A DNA stretch of 64,000 nt. Source: Saprospiraceae bacterium UBA7687 (GTDB lineage Bacteria; Bacteroidota; Bacteroidia; Chitinophagales; Saprospiraceae). The notes beneath the pieces are model-generated. The model had not been told where the DNA came from. It ran no database searches and saw only the letters and a program-made list of their open reading frames with translations. Numbering within the stretch: position 1 is the stretch's first letter; the number at the start of each line of letters is the position of its first letter. The DNA is taken from positions 1 through 64,000 of the forward strand of contig DLGT01000095.1 in the NCBI GenBank assembly GCA_002482845.1, in the 5' to 3' direction. Of this stretch, positions 32,174 through 40,744 are shown piece by piece. The position numbers and the translations under genes were made by a program.

Positions 32174-34484
32174 CGATTAGTATCTTAGTGACAAACGCTT
32201 CTTTGTCTCTAGATGTATTTTCACTTGCACTGAATACTAAATAGACACCAGTTGCTGCTCGTCTACCGTTATAATCTTGACCATCCCAAATAGCTTGTCC
32301 ACCCAAAGCTTTTGTTTCATAGATCAATTTACCATTGATATCCGTTATCTTTACATTGGCGTCCCTGACGAGACCTTTAATGGCTATCGGACCAGTATGA
32401 TCTGGTCTGACAGGATTTGGGAAAGCATAAACTTGCGAATCATTGTGGTTTAGGACGCCACCAGTGGTTTCTGTTTTGAAACTTTGTATACCACCTGTAG
32501 TAATTATAAACATCTCACCAGAGATTGGGTTGAAGGTGAGTTCTGTCACGACATCTGTCAGCAATGGAGAGTTTTTTGTATCAAATTTTATTACTTGACT
32601 TGTCCCATCAGATGATTGCACAAAGATACCATTACGAGTACCAAACCATTTTCTATTTGCCCCATCAACACCTATGGATAGAATGTCTTCACTTTTTAAT
32701 AAGGGAGCAGGTATATCGTCTACTACAACTTTACGAGTAGTGCCTCTACATGCTGTGGCAAATGGATCCCCACAATCAAATACTACGGGTCCTTCGTCTG
32801 TTCCTACCCAAATAGATCCATCAAGATCTCTCGTTATACAATTTACTTTGTTGCCTGTGATTTCACTATTATTTCTGGTGATGTACTTTATTTTATCGTC
32901 TGTGGGATCAGCTAAAGAGCCATTTTCGTTAAATACAATCATACCATTACCGACACCGGCTACCACTATCCACTTATTGCCATTATCATCAAAAACAATA
33001 TCTGTAAGATTGGTTGCTGCTGGAACACCGAAATTATACCAAATGTCTTCTTTAGTTTTTACCACAAGTGGTTTTTGTGCCCCATAATTCGATATCCAGA
33101 GGTTTTCATCTTTGTCAAAGGCTAGACTACTTATCCTTGTTCTAGCAAAATCACCTTCTACTGGCTGGAGGATACTATTGTCTTTATTAAAATGCTCGGC
33201 TTCTTGTGTTTCTTCATTATATTTTATGATACCATTCCAGTAACCACCTACATACACAATCGGAGATTTAGGATCAAGCGCGATAGCTTCCACACTTGAA
33301 TAGTCAGTGCTTTGCATTAGTGGAATATTGCTTTGATTATAGTTGGTCCATTCTTGATTTTCATATTTATAATATCCCCATCTAGTACCCGTAGGTTGAA
33401 AACTTTCTGTGATACCTTGAGAAGTTACATATGCGACATCTTTTTTAAAGCCTACTTTACCCGCCGTATTTGCAAAAGGTCCTCTGAAAGATATTCTTTG
33501 GCAAGTCGAAGTCTTTGTGTCGGTATATTTTATAGGATCCCAAAGATCCGCATACCAAACCCTACCTTTTTCATCTTCAATGGCATATTCCACTAGTGAA
33601 AAACAATCAGACACACCATTTGTGATATTATCATTATCGTCAATAAATATCATTTTACCACTGAATGAAGCATTTTGCATACCTACCATAATCGATGTTC
33701 CTTCATCAGAAATGAATTTAATAGTACCTTGAGCTGCAGAGGGTTTAAACAATAAACTAAATGATCCATCATTATTCATTTTGTAAATATTGTTATCTAT
33801 ATGCGCATACAAATAACCATGTTTGACGCCCATTCCAGAAACTTCATAAGATTGAGGTAGTCCACTAGACGCAGGTATTAATGTCCATTGATTAAAGTCG
33901 GAAAGATTGCGACCATCAAGTGCAACTTTGTATAGGCCTTCTTCTGTTCCTGCATATAGTTCATTATTAAAAACCTGAACAGAGAAAACGCGCAAATCAG
34001 TAAATGTTGTAAATGGAAACTCTTGTTTAGCAGGATTAAAGCCCAATACTCCAAAATCAGTAGCAATGTATGATTGTTCTCCATTAACAAGGTGCAAGTC
34101 ATTTATGGATTTACTACCGACAATACTTGAGTTTGATCTGATAAAAGGTAAAGAATTGACATCTACACTTTTAAGAATATCAATGTTACTATCTTTGTAG
34201 AATATGATGAGCTGATCATTAAATTTGTCATAGGCAATAAATGAAGTATTTACACCAGAAAAACCATCTTCTTTTCCTAAAAAACTGGCAGATAAATCAT
34301 CTTTATTGATAACAATAATACCTATTTGAGACCCATAGATGATATTATCTTCACTTTGGGTGACCGTCAAGCCTTCTCGGTATGCTAAATGAGATTTCCA
34401 TTCGCCAAGCGCTAGATTACTTTGGCCGACTAAAACCTGAAAGCAAAAAACTAAAGGGACTATTTTAATAATAAAGTTGATCAT
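32166..34484 (-). CDS. porZ: Type IX secretion system protein PorZ-like (beta-propeller plus sorting domain)
   Basis: A 772-residue secreted protein with a signal peptide (about residues 1-20). Two beta-propeller regions built of two-component-regulator-propeller-type repeats follow. The N-terminal GEWKSHLAYREG motif is characteristic of PorZ proteins. The last 85 residues are a type IX sorting domain (FPNPV, ITDINGKLIYET, GQAIWDGQDYNGRRAATGVY, ending VTKILIVN). PorZ in Porphyromonas gingivalis is a surface part of the attachment complex that supplies anionic lipopolysaccharide to cargo. The assignment is by pattern; other propeller proteins with sorting domains exist. It faces bshA tail to tail with an 8-bp overlap. 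Confidence 0.82.
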   Translation of the reverse strand: MINFIIKIVPLVFCFQVLVGQSNLALGEWKSHLAYREGLTVTQSEDNIIYGSQIGIIVINKDDLSASFLGKEDGFSGVNTSFIAYDKFNDQLIIFYKDSNIDILKSVDVNSLPFIRSNSSIVGSKSINDLHLVNGEQSYIATDFGVLGFNPAKQEFPFTTFTDLRVFSVQVFNNELYAGTEEGLYKVALDGRNLSDFNQWTLIPASSGLPQSYEVSGMGVKHGYLYAHIDNNIYKMNNDGSFSLLFKPSAAQGTIKFISDEGTSIMVGMQNASFSGKMIFIDDNDNITNGVSDCFSLVEYAIEDEKGRVWYADLWDPIKYTDTKTSTCQRISFRGPFANTAGKVGFKKDVAYVTSQGITESFQPTGTRWGYYKYENQEWTNYNQSNIPLMQSTDYSSVEAIALDPKSPIVYVGGYWNGIIKYNEETQEAEHFNKDNSILQPVEGDFARTRISSLAFDKDENLWISNYGAQKPLVVKTKEDIWYNFGVPAATNLTDIVFDDNGNKWIVVAGVGNGMIVFNENGSLADPTDDKIKYITRNNSEITGNKVNCITRDLDGSIWVGTDEGPVVFDCGDPFATACRGTTRKVVVDDIPAPLLKSEDILSIGVDGANRKWFGTRNGIFVQSSDGTSQVIKFDTKNSPLLTDVVTELTFNPISGEMFIITTGGIQSFKTETTGGVLNHNDSQVYAFPNPVRPDHTGPIAIKGLVRDANVKITDINGKLIYETKALGGQAIWDGQDYNGRRAATGVYLVFSASENTSRDKEAFVTKILIVN

Positions 34485-34859
34485 AAAATAAAGACGTTTT
34501 CATTTTACTTATTAAATGTGCAATTACCGTTTTATATTGTTATCGGAATGATTTTATTTATGCACTAACATTAAAAACCACAAGATTAACTCAAATATTA
34601 TGAAGGATGTTCTAAAGAAAGAGAAAAGATTTTACAATTCAAATATTTAAACCATAAGTTGCAAAAACTCTTAAAGTTTTCTTAAAATTTCTGATTTAAT
34701 ACCGTTTTGACGTTAATACAGAATAATATTTGGATATCGTATCTTAACGATTAAACCTTTGTGTATTTAAAATTGTCTACTTATTACGTTTCATTTTGTT
34801 TTAACAAAACATTTGGATTCCCAATATTTTTAGCTTAAGTTATTTACAATCTATCTTTT
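34485..34859. promoter_or_regulatory. Divergent intergenic region with a candidate promoter for the TonB receptor
   Basis: 375 bp of AT-rich DNA between porZ and the receptor gene. On the plus strand TTTG (34729-34732) is followed 21 bp later by AACCTTTG (34754-34761), one mismatch from TAnnTTTG. That gives a leader of about 90 nt for the receptor. I see no gene, repeat or clear operator here. Confidence 0.3.
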
Positions 34860-37310
34860 ATGCAATTCAGAATAGTTTTATTCTTCGCCATGCTTTTTCC
34901 TTTTTTAGCCTATTCACAAGAAAAAGGACCGGTCATAAATATTTCAGGAAAAGTTATTGAAGAATCTACTGGCTTACCCTTAGAGTTCGCGACAGTATCT
35001 TTATTTTCAAAAACAGATAGTACACTATTAAGCGGAGGTCTTACGGGAGTAGATGGGACATTCAATGTAGAAGGTAGCATAAAAGAGATGTATATACTTA
35101 TTGAGTTTCTTTCGTTTTCCACAAAGAGAATTGATAATATTTTACCAAAGGGCGGTCAAAAGTCCATACAGTTGGGGGATATTGTAATAGCTTCAGATGC
35201 TGTTGCGCTAGAGACCGTGGAGATCGTAGGCGAAAAAAGCGAAACTACTTTTGCATTAGACAAAAGAGTATTTAACGTAGGCAAGGATCTTTCAAATCGT
35301 GGCGGAACGGCGCAAGATATACTTGACAATGTTCCATCTGTTACAGTAGATGTAGATGGTGGAGTGAGTCTGAGAGGTAGTGGAAATGTCAGAATTTTGA
35401 TCGATGGTAAACCAAGTGGATTAGTCGGGATCGGTGGTGCAAATGGATTGAGATCTCTTCCAGCAAATATGATAGATAGAATAGAAGTCATTACTAACCC
35501 TTCTGCAAAGTTTGAAGCAGAAGGGATGTCCGGCATTATTAATATTGTATTGAAGAAAGATAATAAAGCTGGTATCAATGGATCATTTGAAGTATCGGGT
35601 GGATGGCCAGAAAATTATGGACTAGGAGCAAATTTGAACTACCGAAAGGGCAAGACCAATTTTTTTGTGAATTATGGTCTTAATTATAACAATAATCCTT
35701 CGCAAGGATACACATATCAAGAGGCTTACTTAGAAGACACCACAGCAGCAAGTTATATCCTTAGGGAAGGGGAAAGAATCAGATTGTCCAATAGTGTGAG
35801 AGCGGGAATGGATTTTTCTTTAAGTGAGTCTCAGACATTGACTGGTTCGTTTTTGTATCGATATTCTTACAATGATAATAATAACCCGATCAGATATTAT
35901 GACCACAATTTTTATGGCAACGAACCAAGAGGTCGATTTTTAGTGCCAACACTTTCTTATTCTCTGCGAACAGAAATCGAAAAGGAGACAAGTCCCACAT
36001 TAGAATACACACTTGATTATATCAAAAGATTTAAACAAGAAGGGCGAGAACTAAAAGCTTCTGTGCAGTTTAGTAGCAATGATGAAGTAGAAAAATCTAA
36101 TTATACTCAAGGCTTTTATAACTTAGGAAACTTCGAGGGAAACACGTTGATACAGCGTGCAGAAAATGCGGAAGATCAACAAACGATCATTCTTCAAGCA
36201 GACTATGTACACCCGTTTTCTAAAGACACTAAGTTTGAAGGAGGGTTGAGGTCGCAGTTAAGAGATATTCGCAATGATTATTTGGTAGAAGAGTTAGAAG
36301 GTACAGATTGGTTGAGAATAGACAACTTATCCAATGATTTTCGGTATAAAGAAGATGTCCACGCAGCTTATGCCATTTATGGTTCCAAGGTGAATAAATT
36401 TAGTTATCAAGGTGGATTGAGGTTAGAGTATTCTGATATAAACACAGAGTTATTAGAAACGAATGAAGTCAATCCAAGAACCTACTTTAACCTTTTCCCA
36501 AGTGGACATATCAACTATGAGTTTGCTGGTAAGAATCAATTTCAACTTAGCTATACCAAAAGAATACAACGGCCAAGATTTTGGGATTTGAATCCGTTCT
36601 TTACATTTGCTGACAATAGAAATATATTCAGTGGTAACCCAAATCTAAACCCTGAGTTTACAGATAGTTACGAACTAGGTCATATCAAGTTTTGGGAAAA
36701 TGGAAACATTGGTACTAGTTTGTTTTGGAGACATACTACAGATGTAATCCAAAGGGTAACTACTTTTAATCTTGACGGTACGACCAATACTAGACCATTA
36801 AATCTAGCTACTTCTGATAACGCCGGCATAGAGTTTTTGTTTGCATACAATCCCAATAAGTGGCTCAAGCTTGATGGAAATGTAAATCTTTTTAGGAATG
36901 TGATCAAAGGTGAGTTTGATGGATTAGATCTTGGTGCAGATAGCTACAGTTGGTTCGGAAGAGTTGGGTCGAGGGTATCTTTCTGGAAAAACGCTGACTT
37001 TCAGTTGAGATTTAATTACCGTGCACCAGTTGATATCCCTCAAGGCGTACAATTTCCACAGTATATAGTAGACATTGCATTTAGCAAGGACTTTTGGTCC
37101 AATAATGCATCATTTACATTGGCAGCGAGAGACTTGTTCAATTCTAGAAGAAGAAACTCAGAGATATTTACTGATGACTTTTATCAAAGGGTAGATCAAC
37201 AATGGAGACGAGCACCCATCGTAGCCACAGTCAATTATCGTTTGAATATGAAAAAAGAGCGTAAAAAACCAGGTAGAGAAGGTGAGTTTGAAGGTGGTGG
37301 CGATATGTAA
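34860..37310 (+). CDS. TonB-dependent outer membrane receptor with carboxypeptidase-regulatory-like N-domain
   Basis: An 816-residue outer membrane barrel. The signal peptide (MQFRIVLFFAMLFPFLAYSQ) is followed by a carboxypeptidase-D regulatory-like domain (ISGKVIEESTGLPLEFATVS, about residues 30-110), typical of Bacteroidota receptors. A plug domain follows (LDNVPSVTVDVDGGVSLRG, VRILIDGKPSG, IDRIEVITNPSAKFEAEGMS), then a large barrel to the C-terminus. The barrel type is the outer-membrane-beta-barrel-3 group rather than SusC. A basic, Glu/Gly-rich tail (KKERKKPGREGEFEGGGDM) follows the last strand. The ligand is unknown; these receptors import or respond to siderophores, peptides or other large solutes. 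It stands alone. Confidence 0.9.
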   Translation: MQFRIVLFFAMLFPFLAYSQEKGPVINISGKVIEESTGLPLEFATVSLFSKTDSTLLSGGLTGVDGTFNVEGSIKEMYILIEFLSFSTKRIDNILPKGGQKSIQLGDIVIASDAVALETVEIVGEKSETTFALDKRVFNVGKDLSNRGGTAQDILDNVPSVTVDVDGGVSLRGSGNVRILIDGKPSGLVGIGGANGLRSLPANMIDRIEVITNPSAKFEAEGMSGIINIVLKKDNKAGINGSFEVSGGWPENYGLGANLNYRKGKTNFFVNYGLNYNNNPSQGYTYQEAYLEDTTAASYILREGERIRLSNSVRAGMDFSLSESQTLTGSFLYRYSYNDNNNPIRYYDHNFYGNEPRGRFLVPTLSYSLRTEIEKETSPTLEYTLDYIKRFKQEGRELKASVQFSSNDEVEKSNYTQGFYNLGNFEGNTLIQRAENAEDQQTIILQADYVHPFSKDTKFEGGLRSQLRDIRNDYLVEELEGTDWLRIDNLSNDFRYKEDVHAAYAIYGSKVNKFSYQGGLRLEYSDINTELLETNEVNPRTYFNLFPSGHINYEFAGKNQFQLSYTKRIQRPRFWDLNPFFTFADNRNIFSGNPNLNPEFTDSYELGHIKFWENGNIGTSLFWRHTTDVIQRVTTFNLDGTTNTRPLNLATSDNAGIEFLFAYNPNKWLKLDGNVNLFRNVIKGEFDGLDLGADSYSWFGRVGSRVSFWKNADFQLRFNYRAPVDIPQGVQFPQYIVDIAFSKDFWSNNASFTLAARDLFNSRRRNSEIFTDDFYQRVDQQWRRAPIVATVNYRLNMKKERKKPGREGEFEGGGDM

Positions 37311-37384
37311 TAAGCGGATAAGGATTATCCTAAAGTCTTATGAAATCACTTAAACGATTCTAAAGGTAAATTTACTTTTTATCT

Positions 37385-37843
37385 TCATGATTTGACAGAT
37401 ATAAAAATGTCAACTTCAGCATTTTCGGGGTTTTGGGTGCGTTCATCATAGACTTCAAAGTCTGCTGTAAACGCTCTGTTCAAATCAGCATTCCAGATTT
37501 TGGTCCATTCTTCATAAACAATACCTTGCATCAGGTTGCCTTTTGCTACTCGTTTTATATATGTCTGCTCTTCAAATGTTTTGCCAACCAAACCATATGG
37601 TATTTGATCCAAGTTTGATACATTACATCCAAGTATCGTGGTGTATGGTTTAGTATGATCTTTTTCATAATCGGTATAAATACAATACAAAGTATTATTT
37701 ATTTTATTTGGTATTTGACCCAATATGCCTTCTGTCATAAAACGATTCCAAAGAGCAGGAATATCCTGAACTGATTGTCCATTTTCATTGGTCGTTCTCA
37801 ATGCGATACCAATCACGTGGAATGTCTTTATTTGCTGATTCAT
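37385..37843 (-). CDS. GyrI-like small-molecule-binding domain protein
   Basis: A 152-residue stand-alone GyrI-like / AraC-type effector-binding domain (SHS2 fold). The frame extends to a TTG at 37867, but that TTG lies inside a TACTTTTG promoter motif, so the ATG at 37843 (MNQQIKTFHVIGIALRT) is preferred. Typical features are the initial strand with the GIALRT turn, IPALWNRFMTEG, YCIYTDYEKDHTKPYTTILG, and the glutamate-tryptophan pair in YEEWTKIW followed by DFEVYDER. Such domains bind small hydrophobic or cationic molecules, in multidrug regulators or free-standing. No DNA-binding domain is attached. It is monocistronic. Confidence 0.85.
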   Translation of the reverse strand: MNQQIKTFHVIGIALRTTNENGQSVQDIPALWNRFMTEGILGQIPNKINNTLYCIYTDYEKDHTKPYTTILGCNVSNLDQIPYGLVGKTFEEQTYIKRVAKGNLMQGIVYEEWTKIWNADLNRAFTADFEVYDERTQNPENAEVDIFISVKS

Positions 37844-37864
37844 TTTATTTTTTTGATTTAGCTG

Positions 37865-37872
37865 CAAAAGTA
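37865..37872 (-). promoter_or_regulatory. Putative -7 box for the GyrI-like gene
   Basis: On the minus strand it reads TACTTTTG. It overlaps the upstream TTG and implies a short leader of about 15 nt before ATG 37843. Confidence 0.5.
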
Positions 37873-38010
37873 TAATGCCCTTATGACAGCCTTATGTCAG
37901 GGGTTAATATTGAATTAGAATATTTCCTTCGAAAATTTTTGTAATTAAAAAGACCAACTACCTTTTAATAGATAATTGGTCTCACTTATATTTTGATATC
38001 TAATTGTACT

Positions 38011-40455
38011 TTAAAAAGTAAGTTCTGCGCCAAATGTAACTAATCTCGGCAATCCCAATCTGATGCCCTGTGGCCTTCTCGAAACGATATATCTTTCGTC
38101 AGTAATGTTTTTGATACCGATGGAAAATGTAGTATTCCAAGGTTTGAGTTTATAAAATACATTGCCATCTATCGTATGGTAGTTCGGAATGAGTCCAGTT
38201 CTTCCATCAGGACTAGCAATAACAGTATTCAGTTCATCGGTATATTGGTCGCCTACATAATTGGAAGCGAACCTAATACCCAAGCCACTAAAAGTCTCAA
38301 AGGTTATGGCTGAATTTATCAAAAGATTAGGCGCATAAGGAGTAGCGTTTCCACTCAATAATTCTCCACCTTGCTGTCTGTCTCCTTCAAAATGTGCATC
38401 GGTGTAGGTTGCATTGGTATTGATGATCAATGCGTTTTTGGTCCAACCAAGCATTTGACTAATGTCCAATGTTACAGCTCCTTCTATGCCTTGATGAACC
38501 GTTTCACCACCATTTACCAATCCTGCTCCCGTGCCGCCACTCGACTCAGAAACAGGTATAATCTGATTGCTAAAATTCATGTGAAAAGCAGTCAATTCTG
38601 CGTGTAATCCTTTAGCAAGATCTGCTCTAATACCCAGTTCTGTATTGATACTTTTTTCTGCTGCAAGATCATACACTTCACCGTTATTTGATATTGCATC
38701 TTTGGTACGTGGTGGCGCAAATCCCATGTGTACACCACCAAAAATATTGACTTTTTGATTTGGTTTCCAGTTAAATCCTCCACCAGGTATCAACTGACGC
38801 ACATGATTATTACTTGTAAGAAAGGTATCTCTCAAAACATTCTGTCCTCCGACTGCAAATGTCCGTCTAAATATATCTCGACCATAACTAAAATGTTCCA
38901 ATCTCACGCCATAGTGTAGCTCAAATTGGCTAGAGATTTCAGATACATTTTGTGCATAAATACTTAGAGCATTTCCTGGTCTTTCTTCATCTTCTACCAA
39001 GGCGCCTGAGGAAGCATTTGCTTTAGTGCCATTGATGCGTTGCTCGTCTGCTTTTTCATGCATAAACCTTGCACCTGTATTAAGTTTATGATTAATACTG
39101 AAGAATGAAAAAGATCTTTCAAGATTAGACTCTACACCTACTACTTCAAAACTTCTATTTCTATGTGCATTTTGATTTCTCATGTAGATTGCTCCACCAG
39201 GGATCGACTCATCTCCCCAAGCTACACCTGTCCAGTTGGATGGTTTGTTGTTGTTATTGGTATTGGATACAAAATCTTGACGTCTCCAGTCACGAGTCGT
39301 TGTATAGGCAAAAGCAGTGGATTTTAATTTGGTTTTGTCATTAATTTTCAGATCGTGATGTACACTCATGCTATATCTACGCACAGAAAGCAAGTCATCA
39401 GGTGCCATGTGGACAAAATCTTGTCCACCTTTTTCATACATCGTTTGTGTCAGTCCGATATAGGTCGCATCTGAGACCTCATTATAAAAGCCAAGCTTGA
39501 TAGATAGTGCTGACTTTTGTGAATAATTAAACAGTAATTTGGCATTCAAATCCGTGATGTCAAATCCAGTATAAGCAAGTTTGTTAGCTCTTTTTTTCAA
39601 TAATGAAATGTGGTAACCTGTTTTGCCAATGGTATTTCCATAGTTTATTAGGCCATTGATATATCCACCATTTGCAGCTTGAAGACGTATTTTACCCGAT
39701 GCTTCTGCAGCTGGATTTGCAGTTAGATAATTGATGACGCCACCTATCGTCTGTGGTCCATAAAGAATCTGTCCAGCTCCCTTTAAGATTTCGATGCCAG
39801 ACATTCTATCAATCGGTGGTGTGTAATACATCTCTGGCTCTCCATAAGGAGCAAGTGCCACAGGGATACCATCTTCGAGCACAAGTACAGACCTGCTTCT
39901 GTCAGGATCTAGCCCACGTATGCCTATATTTGCACGCATACCTGCGCCTTCTTCGTCCACAACATGCACGCCAGGCGTACGTCTGAAAACTTCATTGCCA
40001 GAGATCGGGTTGATATTTTTAATTTCTTTGGCATTGATAAAAGAAACGGATCCAGGTATTTTAGAGAAAATTCGATCGTTTTTGCCAGAGATCAATATTT
40101 CTGGAAAAATGACCTCATCTTCATCAAATATGATATCCAACGTTATTGGCGAATTGCCATCAAGCGTTATTTCTCTAGTTATCGTCTTGTACCCTATAGC
40201 AGATATTCTTACAGAATAAGTACCTGGTTTGATATTGACTATGTTAAACTGCCCATTAAGATCAGAAGTCGTGCCTACCAAAGTCCCATCTATGGTGATG
40301 TGTGCACCGATGATAGGTTCTGAAAGGTTAGACTTGATCATTCCAGTGATGACAGGGATGACTTCATTGTTTGGATTATGGGAAGCAAATGTGTTGATAT
40401 ATCCAAAAACTGCGATGATGATAAGTAAATAGATTGGGGCAAAAAGACGACGCAT
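38011..40455 (-). CDS. FecA-like TonB-dependent receptor
   Basis: An 814-residue outer membrane receptor: signal peptide, a carboxypeptidase-D regulatory-like domain (ITGMIKSNLSEPIIGAHITI to about residue 120), plug and 22-strand-type barrel. The plug closely follows the ferric dicitrate receptor pattern: NIGIRGLDPDRSRSVLVLED, GIPVALAPYGEPEMYYTPPI, MSGIEILKGAGQILYGPQTI and GGVINYLT. It ends in a terminal Phe (TFGAELTF). Iron-chelate uptake is therefore a fair inference, but the chelate (citrate or other) is not certain. No FecR/FecI pair is adjacent. Upstream is a consensus promoter flanked by repeated 15-bp boxes that look like metalloregulator operators. Confidence 0.88.
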   Translation of the reverse strand: MRRLFAPIYLLIIIAVFGYINTFASHNPNNEVIPVITGMIKSNLSEPIIGAHITIDGTLVGTTSDLNGQFNIVNIKPGTYSVRISAIGYKTITREITLDGNSPITLDIIFDEDEVIFPEILISGKNDRIFSKIPGSVSFINAKEIKNINPISGNEVFRRTPGVHVVDEEGAGMRANIGIRGLDPDRSRSVLVLEDGIPVALAPYGEPEMYYTPPIDRMSGIEILKGAGQILYGPQTIGGVINYLTANPAAEASGKIRLQAANGGYINGLINYGNTIGKTGYHISLLKKRANKLAYTGFDITDLNAKLLFNYSQKSALSIKLGFYNEVSDATYIGLTQTMYEKGGQDFVHMAPDDLLSVRRYSMSVHHDLKINDKTKLKSTAFAYTTTRDWRRQDFVSNTNNNNKPSNWTGVAWGDESIPGGAIYMRNQNAHRNRSFEVVGVESNLERSFSFFSINHKLNTGARFMHEKADEQRINGTKANASSGALVEDEERPGNALSIYAQNVSEISSQFELHYGVRLEHFSYGRDIFRRTFAVGGQNVLRDTFLTSNNHVRQLIPGGGFNWKPNQKVNIFGGVHMGFAPPRTKDAISNNGEVYDLAAEKSINTELGIRADLAKGLHAELTAFHMNFSNQIIPVSESSGGTGAGLVNGGETVHQGIEGAVTLDISQMLGWTKNALIINTNATYTDAHFEGDRQQGGELLSGNATPYAPNLLINSAITFETFSGLGIRFASNYVGDQYTDELNTVIASPDGRTGLIPNYHTIDGNVFYKLKPWNTTFSIGIKNITDERYIVSRRPQGIRLGLPRLVTFGAELTF

Positions 40456-40467
40456 AACTATGTTTAT

Positions 40468-40482
40468 TTAGATTAATTCTAA
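40468..40482. promoter_or_regulatory. Metalloregulator-like operator box 1 (downstream of the promoter)
   Basis: TTAGATTAATTCTAA, an inverted repeat (TTAGA, five bases, TCTAA). It lies just after the -7 box, over the expected transcription start of the FecA-like gene, where a bound repressor would block initiation. The regulator family (Fur or DtxR type) is inferred from symmetry, AT content and the target gene. Confidence 0.6.
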
Positions 40483-40488
40483 CGAGCA

Positions 40489-40520
40489 CAAAGGTAATTG
40501 CTGTAAAGAATATAGCCAAA
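40489..40520 (-). promoter_or_regulatory. Consensus Bacteroidota promoter of the FecA-like gene
   Basis: On the minus strand TTTG (40520-40517) is followed after exactly 20 bp by TACCTTTG (40496-40489), matching the -33 and -7 consensus. It is the best-spaced promoter seen in the window and gives a leader of about 25-30 nt. Confidence 0.7.
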
Positions 40521-40526
40521 TTTTAT

Positions 40527-40559
40527 TTAGATTAATTCTAGTTAAATTATTAATTCTAG
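40527..40559. promoter_or_regulatory. Metalloregulator-like operator boxes 2 and 3 (upstream of the promoter)
   Basis: TTAGATTAATTCTAG at 40527-40541 repeats box 1 with one change. A further partial copy, TTAATTCTAG, is at 40550-40559. These lie just upstream of the -33 element, so the promoter is bracketed by boxes. Confidence 0.5.
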
Positions 40560-40744
40560 TTTATGAAGGTATGGTTTAAATGAACCCATATCAGTTAATC
40601 AATTGACCAACAAGAATTTAACCAATATAAAATACTGCAAAACGATACTCAATAGAATTTGCCACCAAAACGCACATAGGATTTATTAAGGTTATGATTT
40701 ATTTTACTTAGATACAGTAAAACATGAGCGTTAGCAACTTCACT

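Noticed and set aside
37311..37384. Hairpin GGATAA...TTATCC as a terminator of the TonB receptor gene
   Set aside because: Only six base pairs and no T run.
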